This document shows positions 16,657 through 25,409 of a stretch of 34,485 nt of DNA, piece after piece. The stretch lies in contig DZDC01000008.1 in NCBI GenBank assembly GCA_022736595.1, forward strand, positions 1-34,485. Direction: 5' to 3'. The notes beneath the pieces were generated by a model. That model searched no databases and was not told the DNA's origin. It saw only the letters and a program-made list of their open reading frames with translations. Source of the stretch: Draconibacterium orientale. Its GTDB lineage: Bacteria; Bacteroidota; Bacteroidia; Bacteroidales; UBA1556. The position numbers and the translations under genes are program-made. Position 1 is the first letter of the stretch; each line of letters opens with the position of its first letter.

Positions 16657-17808
16657 ATGAAAGCAATTAGAGATATACTTGACTCTATTAAGCCTCACGT
16701 TCAGAAAGGAGGCAAATTTCACGCACTTCATTCGTTTTACGATGCCATTGATACTTTGATGTTTGTTCCAGGAACAACCACCTCCAAAGGAAGTCATATT
16801 CGTGATGGCGTAGATATGAAGCGGACCATGTTTGTGGTGGTGATTGCCCTGATTCCCGCCCTTTTATTTGGCATGTGGAATGTTGGAGCTATGCATTTTG
16901 TATCTAATGGATATGAAGCAACTTTTCTGCAATCTTTTTGGTATGGATTTATTGAGGTATTACCCTTAATTGTTGTGAGCTATGGTGTGGGTTTGACGGT
17001 TGAAATTATTTTTGCCCAATTTCGTGGTCATGAAGTAAATGAAGGTTTTTTTGTGAGTGGAATGCTCATTCCTTTGGTATTACCCGTTACTACACCATTA
17101 TGGGTTGTAGCTATCGCAGTAGCTTTTGCCGTTGTTTTTAGTAAAGAAGTTTTTGGGGGTACTGGAATGAACTTGGTTAACCCCGCACTTTTTGCACGCG
17201 CATTCTTATTCTTTGCTTATCCCAGTTTTATGTCAGGCGATTTTGTATGGATTTCGGAAAAAGCTGATGCCTTCAGTGGAGCAACCCCATTAGCTGAATT
17301 GGCCGCTGGTAATACGCCTAACCTAAGTGTACTTGATATGTTAATTGGTAACTATTCGGGTTCCATTGGTGAATCTTCCTTTATTGCCATTGCCATTGGA
17401 GCAGCTATTCTTCTTTTTACTGGAGTAGCCAGTTGGAAAGTAATGACATCCTTCTTTTTGGGTGGTTTAGGCATGGGATTATTACTTAATGTATTTGCCG
17501 GAAGTTTTCCAGATAATTCTTATTTGGCATTACCAGCATTCCAACACCTTTTGTTAGGGGGCTTTGCTTTTGGTGGTGTATTTATGATTACCGATCCAGT
17601 TACAGCAGCCCAAACTGAAACAGGAAAGTGGATTTATGGATTTTTAGCAGGATTTTTAGCAATTATGGTTCGTGTTCTTAACCCCGCATATCCAGAAGGG
17701 GTAATGCTTGCCATATTATTAATGAACGTATTTGCTCCTACTATCGATTACTATGTAGTTGATTCTAATATCAATAAACGTTTGAAACGAGCTAAAGTAA
17801 AAGCATAA
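16657..17808 (+). CDS. nqrB: Na+-NQR subunit B
   Basis: A 383-residue membrane subunit with multiple helices that carries riboflavin and a covalently bound FMN. The flavinylation site is visible as FSGATPLAEL, with Thr210 as the predicted acceptor of FMN attached by ApbE. NqrB takes electrons from NqrC and passes them to quinone while helping to form the Na+ channel. The soluble N-terminal stretch (about 55 residues) precedes the first helix, as in the family. Confidence 0.97.
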   Translation: MKAIRDILDSIKPHVQKGGKFHALHSFYDAIDTLMFVPGTTTSKGSHIRDGVDMKRTMFVVVIALIPALLFGMWNVGAMHFVSNGYEATFLQSFWYGFIEVLPLIVVSYGVGLTVEIIFAQFRGHEVNEGFFVSGMLIPLVLPVTTPLWVVAIAVAFAVVFSKEVFGGTGMNLVNPALFARAFLFFAYPSFMSGDFVWISEKADAFSGATPLAELAAGNTPNLSVLDMLIGNYSGSIGESSFIAIAIGAAILLFTGVASWKVMTSFFLGGLGMGLLLNVFAGSFPDNSYLALPAFQHLLLGGFAFGGVFMITDPVTAAQTETGKWIYGFLAGFLAIMVRVLNPAYPEGVMLAILLMNVFAPTIDYYVVDSNINKRLKRAKVKA

Positions 17809-17838
17809 ATTAGTGTAACTTATTAAAAATCAATTAAA

Positions 17839-18603
17839 ATGAATAAAGAAAGTAATGCTTACATTTTTATTTACGCCTCAGTTATGGTGGTTTTAGTTGC
17901 TATTTTATTAGCTTCTGCCAACCTAGGACTTAGCCCGTATCAAGAAAAGAATAAGCAAAATGAAAAAATGATAAAGATTTTGGGTTCTGTGGGTATTCAA
18001 GCTACTCCCGCTGATGCAGAAAAAATCTATAATGAGCACCTTGTAAAAGAGGTTGTACTGAACACTAAAGGCGAAGAGTTGAGTGTTTACTCCAAAGGAA
18101 AATTTGAAAAAGGATCGCAACGTGCTTTTGATATCAATCTTAAAGCTGCCTTGAAGAAGATAGTGAAAGGTGAGGATGGTGCTTTACCCTTATTTATTTT
18201 CGAAGCCGAAGGAACTCAATATTATGTAATTCCAATGTTCGGTAAAGGATTGTGGGGGCCTATCTATGGGAATATGGCCCTTGAGACAGATCGAAACACC
18301 GTTTATGGAGTTAACTTTGCTCATGATGGTGAAACCCCAGGACTTGGAGCCGAGATTGCTAATCCTCCTGTGGAAGGTAAAGTGGTTTTTGCTGACCAAT
18401 TTAAGCAAAAGAAAATTTTTGATGAGGCTGGTAATTTTACTTCTGTTAAAGTGGTAAAAGGCGGAGTTAAAAGCCAAACCGCTGTATTGCCTGCCAATGG
18501 AGTAGATGCCATCAGTGGAAGTACCCTTACTTGTAATGGGGTGTCGGCAATGCTAAATGACAATTTGAAAAATTACGTTAACTATTTTAAAAATATTAAA
18601 TAG
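17839..18603 (+). CDS. nqrC: Na+-NQR subunit C
   Basis: The 254-residue subunit has one N-terminal membrane helix ([20 protein letters not shown]) and a periplasmic FMN-binding domain. The flavinylation motif is DAISGSTLT near the C terminus, with Thr229 as the predicted covalent FMN site. The [12 protein letters not shown] and TPGLGAEI segments are typical of FMN-binding domains of NqrC/RnfG. The stop is only 2 bases from the nqrD start, suggesting coupled translation. Confidence 0.97.
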   Translation: MNKESNAYIFIYASVMVVLVAILLASANLGLSPYQEKNKQNEKMIKILGSVGIQATPADAEKIYNEHLVKEVVLNTKGEELSVYSKGKFEKGSQRAFDINLKAALKKIVKGEDGALPLFIFEAEGTQYYVIPMFGKGLWGPIYGNMALETDRNTVYGVNFAHDGETPGLGAEIANPPVEGKVVFADQFKQKKIFDEAGNFTSVKVVKGGVKSQTAVLPANGVDAISGSTLTCNGVSAMLNDNLKNYVNYFKNIK

Positions 18604-18605
18604 AT

Positions 18606-19256
18606 ATGGCTGAGAAAAAAGAAAAAGAAGCTTTGTTTTCGCCCAAAAACATGAAGCTTATCACCAATCCTCTTTTTATTGATAATCCAATTACAAAGCA
18701 GGTATTGGGAATATGTTCGGCATTAGCTGTTACTGTAAAATTGGAACCAGCTATCGTTATGGCTTTATCAGTAACTGTTGTAACTGGGTTTGGTAGTTTA
18801 ATTATATCAATGTTGCGTAATAGTATACCCAACCGTATCCGAATAATAGTTCAACTTGTTGTTATTGCAGCTTTGGTAATTTTAGTTGACCAAGTGCTCA
18901 AGGCTTTCTCCTATGAAGTTAGTAAGCAATTATCTGTATTTGTAGGTCTAATCATTACTAACTGTATTGTAATGGGTCGCTTTGAAGCCTTTGCGATGGC
19001 CAACAAGCCTTGGCCATCATTGCTTGATGGTATTGGTAATGGATTTGGTTATGGCTGGATATTGATTGTTGTAGCTCTTTTTAGAGAGTTATTTGGGTCA
19101 GGTACCGTTTTAGGAGTAAAACTCATTCCTGATGCTTTTTACGAAATGGGCTATGTAAACAATGGATTAGTGATTTTACCTCCAATGGCTTTATTTGCAG
19201 TGGGTATCATTATTTGGATTCAAAGGGCTCGCAACAGAAGTATGATTGAAGATTAG
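18606..19256 (+). CDS. nqrD: Na+-NQR subunit D
   Basis: A 216-residue integral membrane subunit related to RnfE. Two conserved Cys, C37 in GICSAL and C120 in IITNCIV, match the positions that, together with two from NqrE, hold the intramembrane iron centre in NQR structures. The helices are inverted relative to NqrE. The N terminus has a short charged cytosolic stretch. Confidence 0.97.
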   Translation: MAEKKEKEALFSPKNMKLITNPLFIDNPITKQVLGICSALAVTVKLEPAIVMALSVTVVTGFGSLIISMLRNSIPNRIRIIVQLVVIAALVILVDQVLKAFSYEVSKQLSVFVGLIITNCIVMGRFEAFAMANKPWPSLLDGIGNGFGYGWILIVVALFRELFGSGTVLGVKLIPDAFYEMGYVNNGLVILPPMALFAVGIIIWIQRARNRSMIED

Positions 19257-19279
19257 TATTAACAGTAAAAACGGAAAAA

Positions 19280-19897
19280 ATGCAAGAATTAGTAAATATA
19301 TTTGTCAAGTCCATATTTATGGACAACATGGTCTTCGCTTACTTCCTCGGAATGTGCTCTTATTTAGCTGTTTCAAAGACGGTTAAAACTAGTGTAGGAC
19401 TTGGTGCCGCCGTTGTTTTTATTCAAATAATTACAGTTCCATTAAATTATTTGATTGATAAGTACCTTTTAGCTGCTGGAGCACTCTCATGGTTAGGTCC
19501 GGAATATGCCTCTGTAGATTTGAGTTTCTTAAGCTTCATCATGTTTATCGCCATTATCGCCTCTTTGGTTCAGATTGTGGAAATGGTGGTTGAGAAATTT
19601 AGCCCTGCACTTTATGCTTCTTTAGGAATTTTCCTTCCTCTGATTGCTGTTAATTGCGCTATTTTAGGAGGATCCTTATTTATGCAACAAAGAGAATATC
19701 AATCTGTTGCTGAAGCTACTTCCTTTGGTCTTGGATCTGGCATTGGCTGGGCACTTGCAATTATTGCTATTGCTGCTATTCGTGAGAAAATGAGATATTC
19801 CCATATTCCAGCTCCTTTACGTGGTTTAGGTATTACCTTTATTATCACAGGTTTGATGGGGATGGCGTTTATGACCTTCATGGGAATTAAATTGTAA
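19280..19897 (+). CDS. nqrE: Na+-NQR subunit E
   Basis: A 205-residue membrane subunit homologous to NqrD and RnfA. C26 (GMCSYLA) and C126 (AVNCAILGG) are the partners of the NqrD Cys pair for the iron site buried in the membrane. The [17 protein letters not shown] segment is a strong family signature. It is followed by nqrF after 30 bases. Confidence 0.97.
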   Translation: MQELVNIFVKSIFMDNMVFAYFLGMCSYLAVSKTVKTSVGLGAAVVFIQIITVPLNYLIDKYLLAAGALSWLGPEYASVDLSFLSFIMFIAIIASLVQIVEMVVEKFSPALYASLGIFLPLIAVNCAILGGSLFMQQREYQSVAEATSFGLGSGIGWALAIIAIAAIREKMRYSHIPAPLRGLGITFIITGLMGMAFMTFMGIKL

Positions 19898-19927
19898 GAT
19901 GTTATATAAATCTTAATATAGAAAGAG

Positions 19928-21190
19928 ATGATTTTAGCCGAAATTTCAACTGCAACCATTGTAATAATAAGTGTTATTACTTTTTTGGTTATGATTTTGC
20001 TCTTGGTAAGTATTTTACTCTATGCCAAGAAAAAGCTAACTCCACAAGGGTTGGTCAAAATTATTATTAACGACGAAAAGGAAGTAGAAACTTCTCCAGG
20101 AAGTTCGTTACTATCTACCCTGACCAATGAAAAAATCTTCCTTCCTTCCGCTTGTGGTGGTGGTGGAACTTGTGGTATGTGTAAAGTTCAAGTTTTTGAA
20201 GGAGGTGGAGATATCCTTCCTACTGAAAAGGGCTTTTTTACTCGTAAAGAAGCTCAAGATCATTGGCGTCTTGGATGCCAAGTTAAGGTGAGAAATGACC
20301 TTAAAATTAGAGTTTCTCATGAGGTATTTGGAATTAAGAAATGGGAATGTGAAGTGGTTTCGAACAACAATGTGGCCACTTTTATTAAAGAATTTGTTGT
20401 GAAATTGCCCGATGGTGAGCATTTGGATTTCCGAAGTGGAGGTTATATTCAAATCGATGTACCTAAATGTGAGGTTGACTATAAAAACATTGAAATTGGT
20501 GAAAAATTCCGTGGCGACTGGGATAAATTTAAAATGTGGGATCTTAAAATGAAGAATCCAGAACCTATTTATCGTGCTTATTCCATGGCCAACCACCCAG
20601 CCGAGGGTAATATTGTTATGTTAAACATTCGTATCGCTACTCCTCCTTGGGATCCTAAGACTAAAGGTTTTATGAACGTTAATCCGGGTATATGTTCTTC
20701 CTATATCTTTAGCTTAAAGCCTGGCGATAAAGTGATGGTCTCGGGCCCTTATGGTGAGTTCTTTATTAAAGATACCAAACGCGAAATGATGTTTATTGGC
20801 GGAGGTGCTGGTATGGCTCCTATGCGTTCTCATATTTTTGATCAGTTCCTTACCAAGAAAACCAAAGATCGTAAAGCCACTTTCTGGTACGGAGGTCGTT
20901 CGCTACGCGAATTGTTCTACGTGGACCAATTCCAAGCTATTGAAAAGGATTTCCCTAATTTTAAATTTAATATTGGACTTTCAGAGCCCATGCCTGAAGA
21001 CAATTGGACTGGATATGTAGGATTTATTCATCAAGTTATTCTCGATACTTACCTTTCAAAACATGAAGATCCAGAAGAAATTGAATACTATCTTTGCGGT
21101 CCTCCCATGATGAATGCGGCAGTTCTAAAAATGCTGGATGATCTTGGAGTTCCAAATGAAATGATTGCCTTCGATGATTTTGGAGGATAA
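19928..21190 (+). CDS. nqrF: Na+-NQR subunit F, NADH-oxidising flavoprotein
   Basis: This 420-residue entry subunit has one N-terminal membrane helix (residues about 8-32) and a 2Fe-2S ferredoxin domain with Cys76, 82, 85 and 117 ([12 protein letters not shown] ... LGC). A ferredoxin-reductase module follows, with FAD motif RAYSMAN, NADH-binding [11 protein letters not shown] and C-terminal [10 protein letters not shown]. It oxidises NADH and feeds electrons through FAD and the cluster to the membrane subunits. A terminator follows 6 bases after the stop. Confidence 0.98.
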   Translation: MILAEISTATIVIISVITFLVMILLLVSILLYAKKKLTPQGLVKIIINDEKEVETSPGSSLLSTLTNEKIFLPSACGGGGTCGMCKVQVFEGGGDILPTEKGFFTRKEAQDHWRLGCQVKVRNDLKIRVSHEVFGIKKWECEVVSNNNVATFIKEFVVKLPDGEHLDFRSGGYIQIDVPKCEVDYKNIEIGEKFRGDWDKFKMWDLKMKNPEPIYRAYSMANHPAEGNIVMLNIRIATPPWDPKTKGFMNVNPGICSSYIFSLKPGDKVMVSGPYGEFFIKDTKREMMFIGGGAGMAPMRSHIFDQFLTKKTKDRKATFWYGGRSLRELFYVDQFQAIEKDFPNFKFNIGLSEPMPEDNWTGYVGFIHQVILDTYLSKHEDPEEIEYYLCGPPMMNAAVLKMLDDLGVPNEMIAFDDFGG

Positions 21191-21196
21191 TATTTT

Positions 21197-21222
21197 AAAA
21201 GGCCGATTTTTTCGGCCTTTTT
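21197..21222 (+). terminator. Terminator after nqrF
   Basis: AAAAGGCCGA-TTTTT-TCGGCCTTTT, followed by a short T-run, forms a 10-bp stem. It separates nqrA-F from apbE, which starts 25 bases later, so apbE is expressed by partial read-through or from a promoter overlapping the hairpin. Confidence 0.85.
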
Positions 21223-21247
21223 CGTAATTTTAATTTGTTATTGGTTT

Positions 21248-22276
21248 ATGAAATTTTTAAAATCTTTTTACTTTCTGCTGATAAGCTCTTTGTGGATGTT
21301 GGCCTGTAATTCAGAGTCCCCCAAGCCCTTAAATCGTTATCAAGTTACTGGGGAGGCTCAGGGCACTTACTACTCCGTAATTTATTATCACACAGAGGAC
21401 TTGAATCTTCAAACTACATTGGATAGCTTCTTTAAGGCTTTTGATTTATCAGCCTCTAATTACAACCCAAATTCCATTATTTCGAAAGTTAACCGAAATG
21501 AAGAAGTGGTTCTGGATTCTATTTTTATCAATAACTTTAATTTGGCCTTTCGCGTTTCAGAAATGTCTGGCGGGAAGTTTGATATTACAGTGCGGCCACT
21601 AACTGAGCTTTGGGGCTTTGGCAAGGAAAGACAACAGATCGTGAATCCTGAGCAAGTAGATAGCGTTAGGGTTTTTATCGGATATAAAAAGATTAAGATT
21701 ATAGAGGGTAAAATCGTTAAAGAAGATCCTCGAATACAATTAGATTTTAATGCAATTGCTCAAGGTTACTCGGTGGATGAAGTAGCCAAATTGCTTCGAA
21801 ATAGAGGCCTTAGTACTTTTCTGGTTGATGTTGGAGGCGAAGTGTATGCCAGCAAAAGCAAACCTGATGGTAAGTTGTGGTCGGTTGGTGTTGAAAAGCC
21901 CGTGGATAGTGCTGCCTATGGAAATGCAATCGTGGCATTTATTTCCTTATCAGAAAAGGGTTTGGCCACAAGTGGTAATTATCGAAAATTTTATGTTAAA
22001 GATGGTTTGAAAGTGGTACATACCATTGACCCATTTACTGGATATCCGATATCGCAAAATTTATTAAGTGCAACCATTATTGCTCCTACGGCTGCTTACG
22101 CCGATGCTATTGCCACAGCATGTATGGTTTCTGGACTTGATGAAAGTATCAAACTTATTGAAAATAATAGCGAATTGGATGCTTTATTAATTTATAGCGA
22201 TAGTGCAGGCAATTATCGCGAATATATAAGTCCAAAATTAAGGTCTTATATCGAAATAAATACTGAGAATCAATAG
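21248..22276 (+). CDS. apbE: ApbE FAD:protein FMN transferase (lipoprotein)
   Basis: ApbE transfers FMN from FAD onto Thr residues of NqrB and NqrC in the periplasm. The 342-residue protein starts with a lipoprotein signal and lipobox WMLAC, consistent with a membrane-anchored periplasmic enzyme. Family motifs are GEAQGTYYSV, the FDITVRPLTELWGFG block, LDFNAIAQGYSVDEVA, FLVDVGGEV and the late HTIDPFTGYPI, which with TAAYADAIATACMV builds the Mg2+/FAD site. Its place directly behind nqrF marks NqrB/NqrC as the targets. Its last codons overlap the convergent nqrM-like gene by 7 bases. Confidence 0.96.
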   Translation: MKFLKSFYFLLISSLWMLACNSESPKPLNRYQVTGEAQGTYYSVIYYHTEDLNLQTTLDSFFKAFDLSASNYNPNSIISKVNRNEEVVLDSIFINNFNLAFRVSEMSGGKFDITVRPLTELWGFGKERQQIVNPEQVDSVRVFIGYKKIKIIEGKIVKEDPRIQLDFNAIAQGYSVDEVAKLLRNRGLSTFLVDVGGEVYASKSKPDGKLWSVGVEKPVDSAAYGNAIVAFISLSEKGLATSGNYRKFYVKDGLKVVHTIDPFTGYPISQNLLSATIIAPTAAYADAIATACMVSGLDESIKLIENNSELDALLIYSDSAGNYREYISPKLRSYIEINTENQ

Positions 22277-22530
22277 GTTTTAATAACCATTCTTTCAGTG
22301 TGAATGTGTGGAGCATGATCGGCTCCTTTGCCATGATGGTCTTCATAATTTTCGCATCTTTCTTCAGGAGATTTTTCTCCGCAGGAGCAACCAATATTCT
22401 TTAAAGGGCCTACATCCACACTGCTGCATTGTTTGGTAAATGTGCCACCTTTTATAAAGAACATCTTAACCGCTATGATGGCAATGGAGAACCCTACAAT
22501 ACCTAAACTTAACAAAAATAATTTGATCAT
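22270..22530 (-). CDS. nqrM: NqrM-like Na+-NQR maturation protein
   Basis: An 86-residue protein with one N-terminal membrane helix (LFLLSLGIVGFSIAIIAV) and a Cys cluster, C35, C48, C50 and C59, in the pattern QC..(n)..NIGCSCGE, as in NqrM/DUF539. NqrM is needed to insert the iron centre between NqrD and NqrE. Unlike the short proteobacterial form it has a His-rich tail (HHGKGADHAPHIH), possibly metal-binding. In Vibrio the gene lies after apbE on the same strand; here it is on the opposite strand, overlapping the apbE stop tail to tail, with its own -7 box. The identity rests on the Cys pattern and context rather than overall similarity. Confidence 0.75.
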   Translation of the reverse strand: MIKLFLLSLGIVGFSIAIIAVKMFFIKGGTFTKQCSSVDVGPLKNIGCSCGEKSPEERCENYEDHHGKGADHAPHIHTERMVIKTY

Positions 22531-22562
22531 CGTCTTAACTTTTTATCATTCGAAGTGAGTTG

Positions 22563-22570
22563 CAAAGGTA
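22563..22570 (-). promoter_or_regulatory. -7 box for the nqrM-like gene
   Basis: Minus-strand TACCTTTG followed by CA matches TAnnTTTG and lies 32 bases from the ATG, in the gap after the rRNA methyltransferase stop. Confidence 0.5.
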
Positions 22571-22608
22571 CGATTATAGAAGTGTTATTGGAGGTTTAAA
22601 AGCTGATT

Positions 22609-23358
22609 TTAGTTGGAATTTTGGCGTCTAAATTCAGCACAAATGATACCTGTGGCCACGGCTGCATTTAAGGATTCCATATTTGAGGCGTTGTAGGATG
22701 GAATCCTAATTTGTTTTGAAATATAAGGCATTAGATCTTGATTTATTCCTTTGCTTTCGTTGCCTATAAGGATTACTCCACCTTTTGATAATGGAGTTTC
22801 ATAAATATTTTGGCCTTCCAAAAGGGCTCCATAAATGAGGTGGGTATCTTTTATTTTTATAAAATAGTCATTTAATGGGGTGTAGCACATCTGTGTTCTA
22901 AGGATAGCTCCCATGGTTGATTGAACAACTTTGGGATTGAATCGGTCGGCGGTTTGAGGCGCACAAACCAGTTTATGAATTCCAAACCAGTCAGCGATTC
23001 GGATGATGGTTCCTAAGTTTCCAGGGTCTTGAATATTATCCAAGGCGAGTATAAGTTCGTCTTTTTCAGGATAAATAATATTGCTTGGTGGAGTTTGAAC
23101 GATTGCAAATACTTGATTTGGGGAGCTAAGCAAACTAATGCTTTCAAGTTCTGATGCAGAAATGAGTTGAAGTGGAAGGTTGGCTCGGTGTGGTGGAAGG
23201 TCAAATGGGGTGGTTGAGAATGCCTCAAGGATAATAAAATCAGATTGGAGCAACTCCTCAAATAGCTTGGGGCCTTCGGCTATAAAGCATTGCTGTTCAT
23301 GACGATACTTTGCTAAATGAAGTTTGCGAATCTCTTTGATTTTATTCTTTGAAAGCAT
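22609..23358 (-). CDS. TrmH/SpoU-family RNA 2'-O-methyltransferase
   Basis: The 249-residue SPOUT enzyme has an N-terminal substrate-binding domain (KIKEIRKLHLAKYRHEQQCFIAEGPKL) and a knotted catalytic domain with motif 1 NIQDPGNLGTIIRIADWF, motif 2 LIGNESKGI and motif 3 PSYNASNMESLNAAVATGI. Such enzymes methylate ribose 2'-OH in rRNA or tRNA with SAM; the target base is not predictable. It lies after the L9 terminator, so it depends on read-through or a weak promoter that I could not see. Confidence 0.93.
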   Translation of the reverse strand: MLSKNKIKEIRKLHLAKYRHEQQCFIAEGPKLFEELLQSDFIILEAFSTTPFDLPPHRANLPLQLISASELESISLLSSPNQVFAIVQTPPSNIIYPEKDELILALDNIQDPGNLGTIIRIADWFGIHKLVCAPQTADRFNPKVVQSTMGAILRTQMCYTPLNDYFIKIKDTHLIYGALLEGQNIYETPLSKGGVILIGNESKGINQDLMPYISKQIRIPSYNASNMESLNAAVATGIICAEFRRQNSN

Positions 23359-23396
23359 ATTTTTGAATCGAATTTGAAAAGCTAAAAATAAAAAAA

Positions 23397-23423
23397 TCCC
23401 GTTATTAATTTCAAATAACGGGA
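23397..23423 (-). terminator. Terminator after rplI
   Basis: TCCCGTTATT and AATAACGGGA form a perfect 10-bp stem with a 7-base loop, followed on the minus strand by TTTTTTATTTTT. It ends the rpsF-rpsR-rplI transcript. Confidence 0.9.
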
Positions 23424-23446
23424 CTTTATTTTATGGGTTGAGTTTA

Positions 23447-23896
23447 TTACTCAGCGATAACTTCAAATTTAAGAGAAGCTTTCACATCGCGGTGTAAATT
23501 AATGGTAGCGATATATTCACCCACTTCCTTAATTTTTTCAACATCAACAATAATTTTCTTGCGATCGATTTCAATATTAGCTTGACTCATCAAGGCATTA
23601 GCAATTTGCATTGCATTTACTGATCCGAAGATCTTACCTGAATTACCAACTTTAGCTCCAATTTTTAAGCTAGCAGCTTCGATGTTTGCACAAAGTGCTT
23701 GAGCATCGTTACGAACTTTCTCCTCTTTATGAGCTTTTTGTTTAAGGTTTTCAGCTAAAACTTTTTCGGTAGAAGGAGTAGCTTGAATAGCATATCCTTG
23801 TGGGATTAGGAAGTTGCGGGCATAGCCATTTTTAACGTTAAGAATGTCGTTAGCAAAACCTAATTTAGCGATATCTTGTTTTAATATTACTTTCAT
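23447..23896 (-). CDS. rplI: 50S ribosomal protein L9
   Basis: The 149-residue L9 is recognised by its N-terminal rRNA-binding domain (MKVILKQDIAKLGFANDILNVKNGYARNFLIPQGYA), the long connecting helix and the C-terminal domain with KIGAKVGNSGKIFGSV. It binds 23S rRNA at the base of the L1 stalk. A strong AGGAGG precedes the start. It is third in the S6-S18-L9 operon, 12 bases after rpsR. Confidence 0.98.
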   Translation of the reverse strand: MKVILKQDIAKLGFANDILNVKNGYARNFLIPQGYAIQATPSTEKVLAENLKQKAHKEEKVRNDAQALCANIEAASLKIGAKVGNSGKIFGSVNAMQIANALMSQANIEIDRKKIIVDVEKIKEVGEYIATINLHRDVKASLKFEVIAE

Positions 23897-23908
23897 GTTG
23901 TCCTCCTA

Positions 23909-24175
23909 TTATTTTAAAAGATCACCTACGTAAGGCATTAATGCAATGTGACGTGCTCTTTTAACTGCTTGAGCCACTTTCTTTTGGTATTTTTGTGAAG
24001 TACCAGTTAAACGACGAGGAAGGATTCTGCCTTGCTCATTTACAAATTTCAAAAGGAAACCTGCGTCTTTATAATCGATGTACTTGATGCCACTCTTTTT
24101 GAAACGGCAGTATTTTTTCTTTTTGGTATCAACCGCGATTGGGGTTAAATATCTAATTTCTGATCCTGTTGCCAT
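23909..24175 (-). CDS. rpsR: 30S ribosomal protein S18
   Basis: The 88-residue protein contains the S18 core ([38 protein letters not shown]...). S18 pairs with S6 on the 30S platform. It has only one Cys at the N-terminal CRFKK position, so no zinc ribbon of the C+ type. It sits between rpsF and rplI. Confidence 0.98.
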   Translation of the reverse strand: MATGSEIRYLTPIAVDTKKKKYCRFKKSGIKYIDYKDAGFLLKFVNEQGRILPRRLTGTSQKYQKKVAQAVKRARHIALMPYVGDLLK

Positions 24176-24201
24176 AGTTTTAATAATTTAAATGGTTAAC
24201 A

Positions 24202-24552
24202 TTAAGATTGAACTGAATTGGCAGCTTTTGCATTTCGACGCTTGTCGGAATAAGCTACAGCATGTTTGTCGAGTTTAACGGTTAAAAAGCGTAAAATGCG
24301 CTCATCACGTTTAAAAGCGATTTCGAAATCTTTTACAAAATTCCCTTCTACTTCAAACTCTACTAAGTTGTAAAAACCTGTAGTTTTTTTCTTAATGTTA
24401 TAAGCCAACTTCTTTAAGCCCCAGTTTTCTTCATGCACAATTTTACCACCGGCTTGTGTGATCAAACTGCTGTACTTGCTTACCGCTTCCTTTACCTGAT
24501 CATCAGATAAAACGGGAGTTAAAATGAAAACGGTTTCATAACGATTCAACAT
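24202..24552 (-). CDS. rpsF: 30S ribosomal protein S6
   Basis: The 116-residue S6 is identified by MLNRYETVFILTPVLSDDQV and the ENWGLKKLAYNIKKKTTGFYNLVEFE block. It forms the S6:S18 dimer on the platform of the small subunit. It is the first gene of the operon, and no ssb or priB lies between it and rpsR, unlike many other phyla. In other bacteria S6:S18 represses its own leader; I did not find a clear copy of that leader motif here. Confidence 0.98.
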   Translation of the reverse strand: MLNRYETVFILTPVLSDDQVKEAVSKYSSLITQAGGKIVHEENWGLKKLAYNIKKKTTGFYNLVEFEVEGNFVKDFEIAFKRDERILRFLTVKLDKHAVAYSDKRRNAKAANSVQS

Positions 24553-24599
24553 ATTTTCTCGTTTTTAGTTAATAAATTGATTTTAAAAATTTTGGACTG

Positions 24600-24628
24600 C
24601 AAAAGTATAAAAAAATATTTACAAACAA
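24600..24628 (-). promoter_or_regulatory. Promoter of the rpsF operon
   Basis: Minus-strand TACTTTTG (24600-24607), followed by CA, has a TTG 18 bases upstream (24626-24628). The leader to the rpsF ATG is about 45 bases and AT-rich. Confidence 0.65.
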
Positions 24629-24675
24629 TGCCATTCATTTATAAATAGTTAAAAAAAATTGCTTTTGTAGGTTGT

Positions 24676-24716
24676 AATAAAAAAACATGCTGTAAATAAA
24701 AGAATTACAGCATGTT
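24676..24716 (-). terminator. Terminator after the rubrerythrin-like gene
   Basis: AACATGCTGTAA and TTACAGCATGTT form a perfect 12-bp stem (24684-24716) with a 9-base loop, followed on the minus strand by a T-run. It lies 23 bases after the stop at 24740. Confidence 0.92.
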
Positions 24717-24739
24717 ATATTTTTAAACGAAGGGCTTAA

Positions 24740-25243
24740 TTAGAAGGCCCAGAACTGATTATCGTTCCAGATTTGTTCGCGTAGCGCTTCATTCATTTCG
24801 TGTAAAGCTTTTTGATGTCCACTCTCCCAATCGGCCAGCATTTTATACAATTCCTTCTCCGTGGGATCAATGGCTTCGGCTGCTCTATCGCTATAGAGTT
24901 TAACGGCTCGAGTTTCAAAGTCGATGGCGGCTGAAATTGCCGCTGCTTCAAAACTGGCTGCATTGGTTTGCGCCTTAAGTTGTTCTGTTAAAACTTTTAA
25001 AACGGCTTCTTCGCCATCTGTATCAATATAGCCTTCTGGTTTTAAGAAGGATTGCGTTTTTTCGTAATTGTGAAATTGCTTGGTTAAAAAATTGATGTGA
25101 AGCTCCTCTTCATGTGCCATCATCATAAATATTTCTTTAGCAGCTTCGCTATCGCATTTCTGGGCAACATTGGTATAGAAGGCTTTCCCTCTCATCTCTA
25201 ACAATATTGCTTCTTTTAAAATATCTTCAGTAGTTCTTGCCAT
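24740..25243 (-). CDS. Rubrerythrin-like / ferritin-family diiron protein
   Basis: A 167-residue four-helix ferritin-like protein. Metal-ligand patterns are visible in all four helices: EAILLEMRGKAFY, MMAHEEELHINF (ExxH), AAIDFETRAVKLY and LADWESGHQKALHEM (ExxH). No C-terminal rubredoxin domain is present; it ends in NDNQFWAF. Rubrerythrin-type proteins reduce H2O2 or store iron, and in an organism with an aerobic chain an oxidative-stress role is a reasonable inference. It is a single-gene unit with its own terminator. Confidence 0.87.
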   Translation of the reverse strand: MARTTEDILKEAILLEMRGKAFYTNVAQKCDSEAAKEIFMMMAHEEELHINFLTKQFHNYEKTQSFLKPEGYIDTDGEEAVLKVLTEQLKAQTNAASFEAAAISAAIDFETRAVKLYSDRAAEAIDPTEKELYKMLADWESGHQKALHEMNEALREQIWNDNQFWAF

Positions 25244-25364
25244 AGTAATAGTTATTAGTTGTTTCGATGTGTAAAAATAGTATTTTTTTTGGGGGATTAG
25301 ATTTTAATTTTCGGTCTTTTAACTGATTTATAACAATTCTTATTGCCTTTAATTCTCAAAAAGA

Positions 25365-25391
25365 AAAGCCCATATTCAAAATATGGGCTTT
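25365..25391 (-). terminator. Terminator after the phosphate transporter gene
   Basis: AAAGCCCATATT-CAA-AATATGGGCTTT is a perfect 12-bp stem with a 3-base loop. On the minus strand it is followed by TCTTTTT, 19 bases after the stop codon. Confidence 0.88.
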
Positions 25392-25409
25392 ACCTAATGG
25401 TTTGTATTA

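Noticed and set aside
20111-20596. A 161-aa minus-strand ORF inside nqrF
   Set aside because: Shadow frame of nqrF with no recognisable domain.
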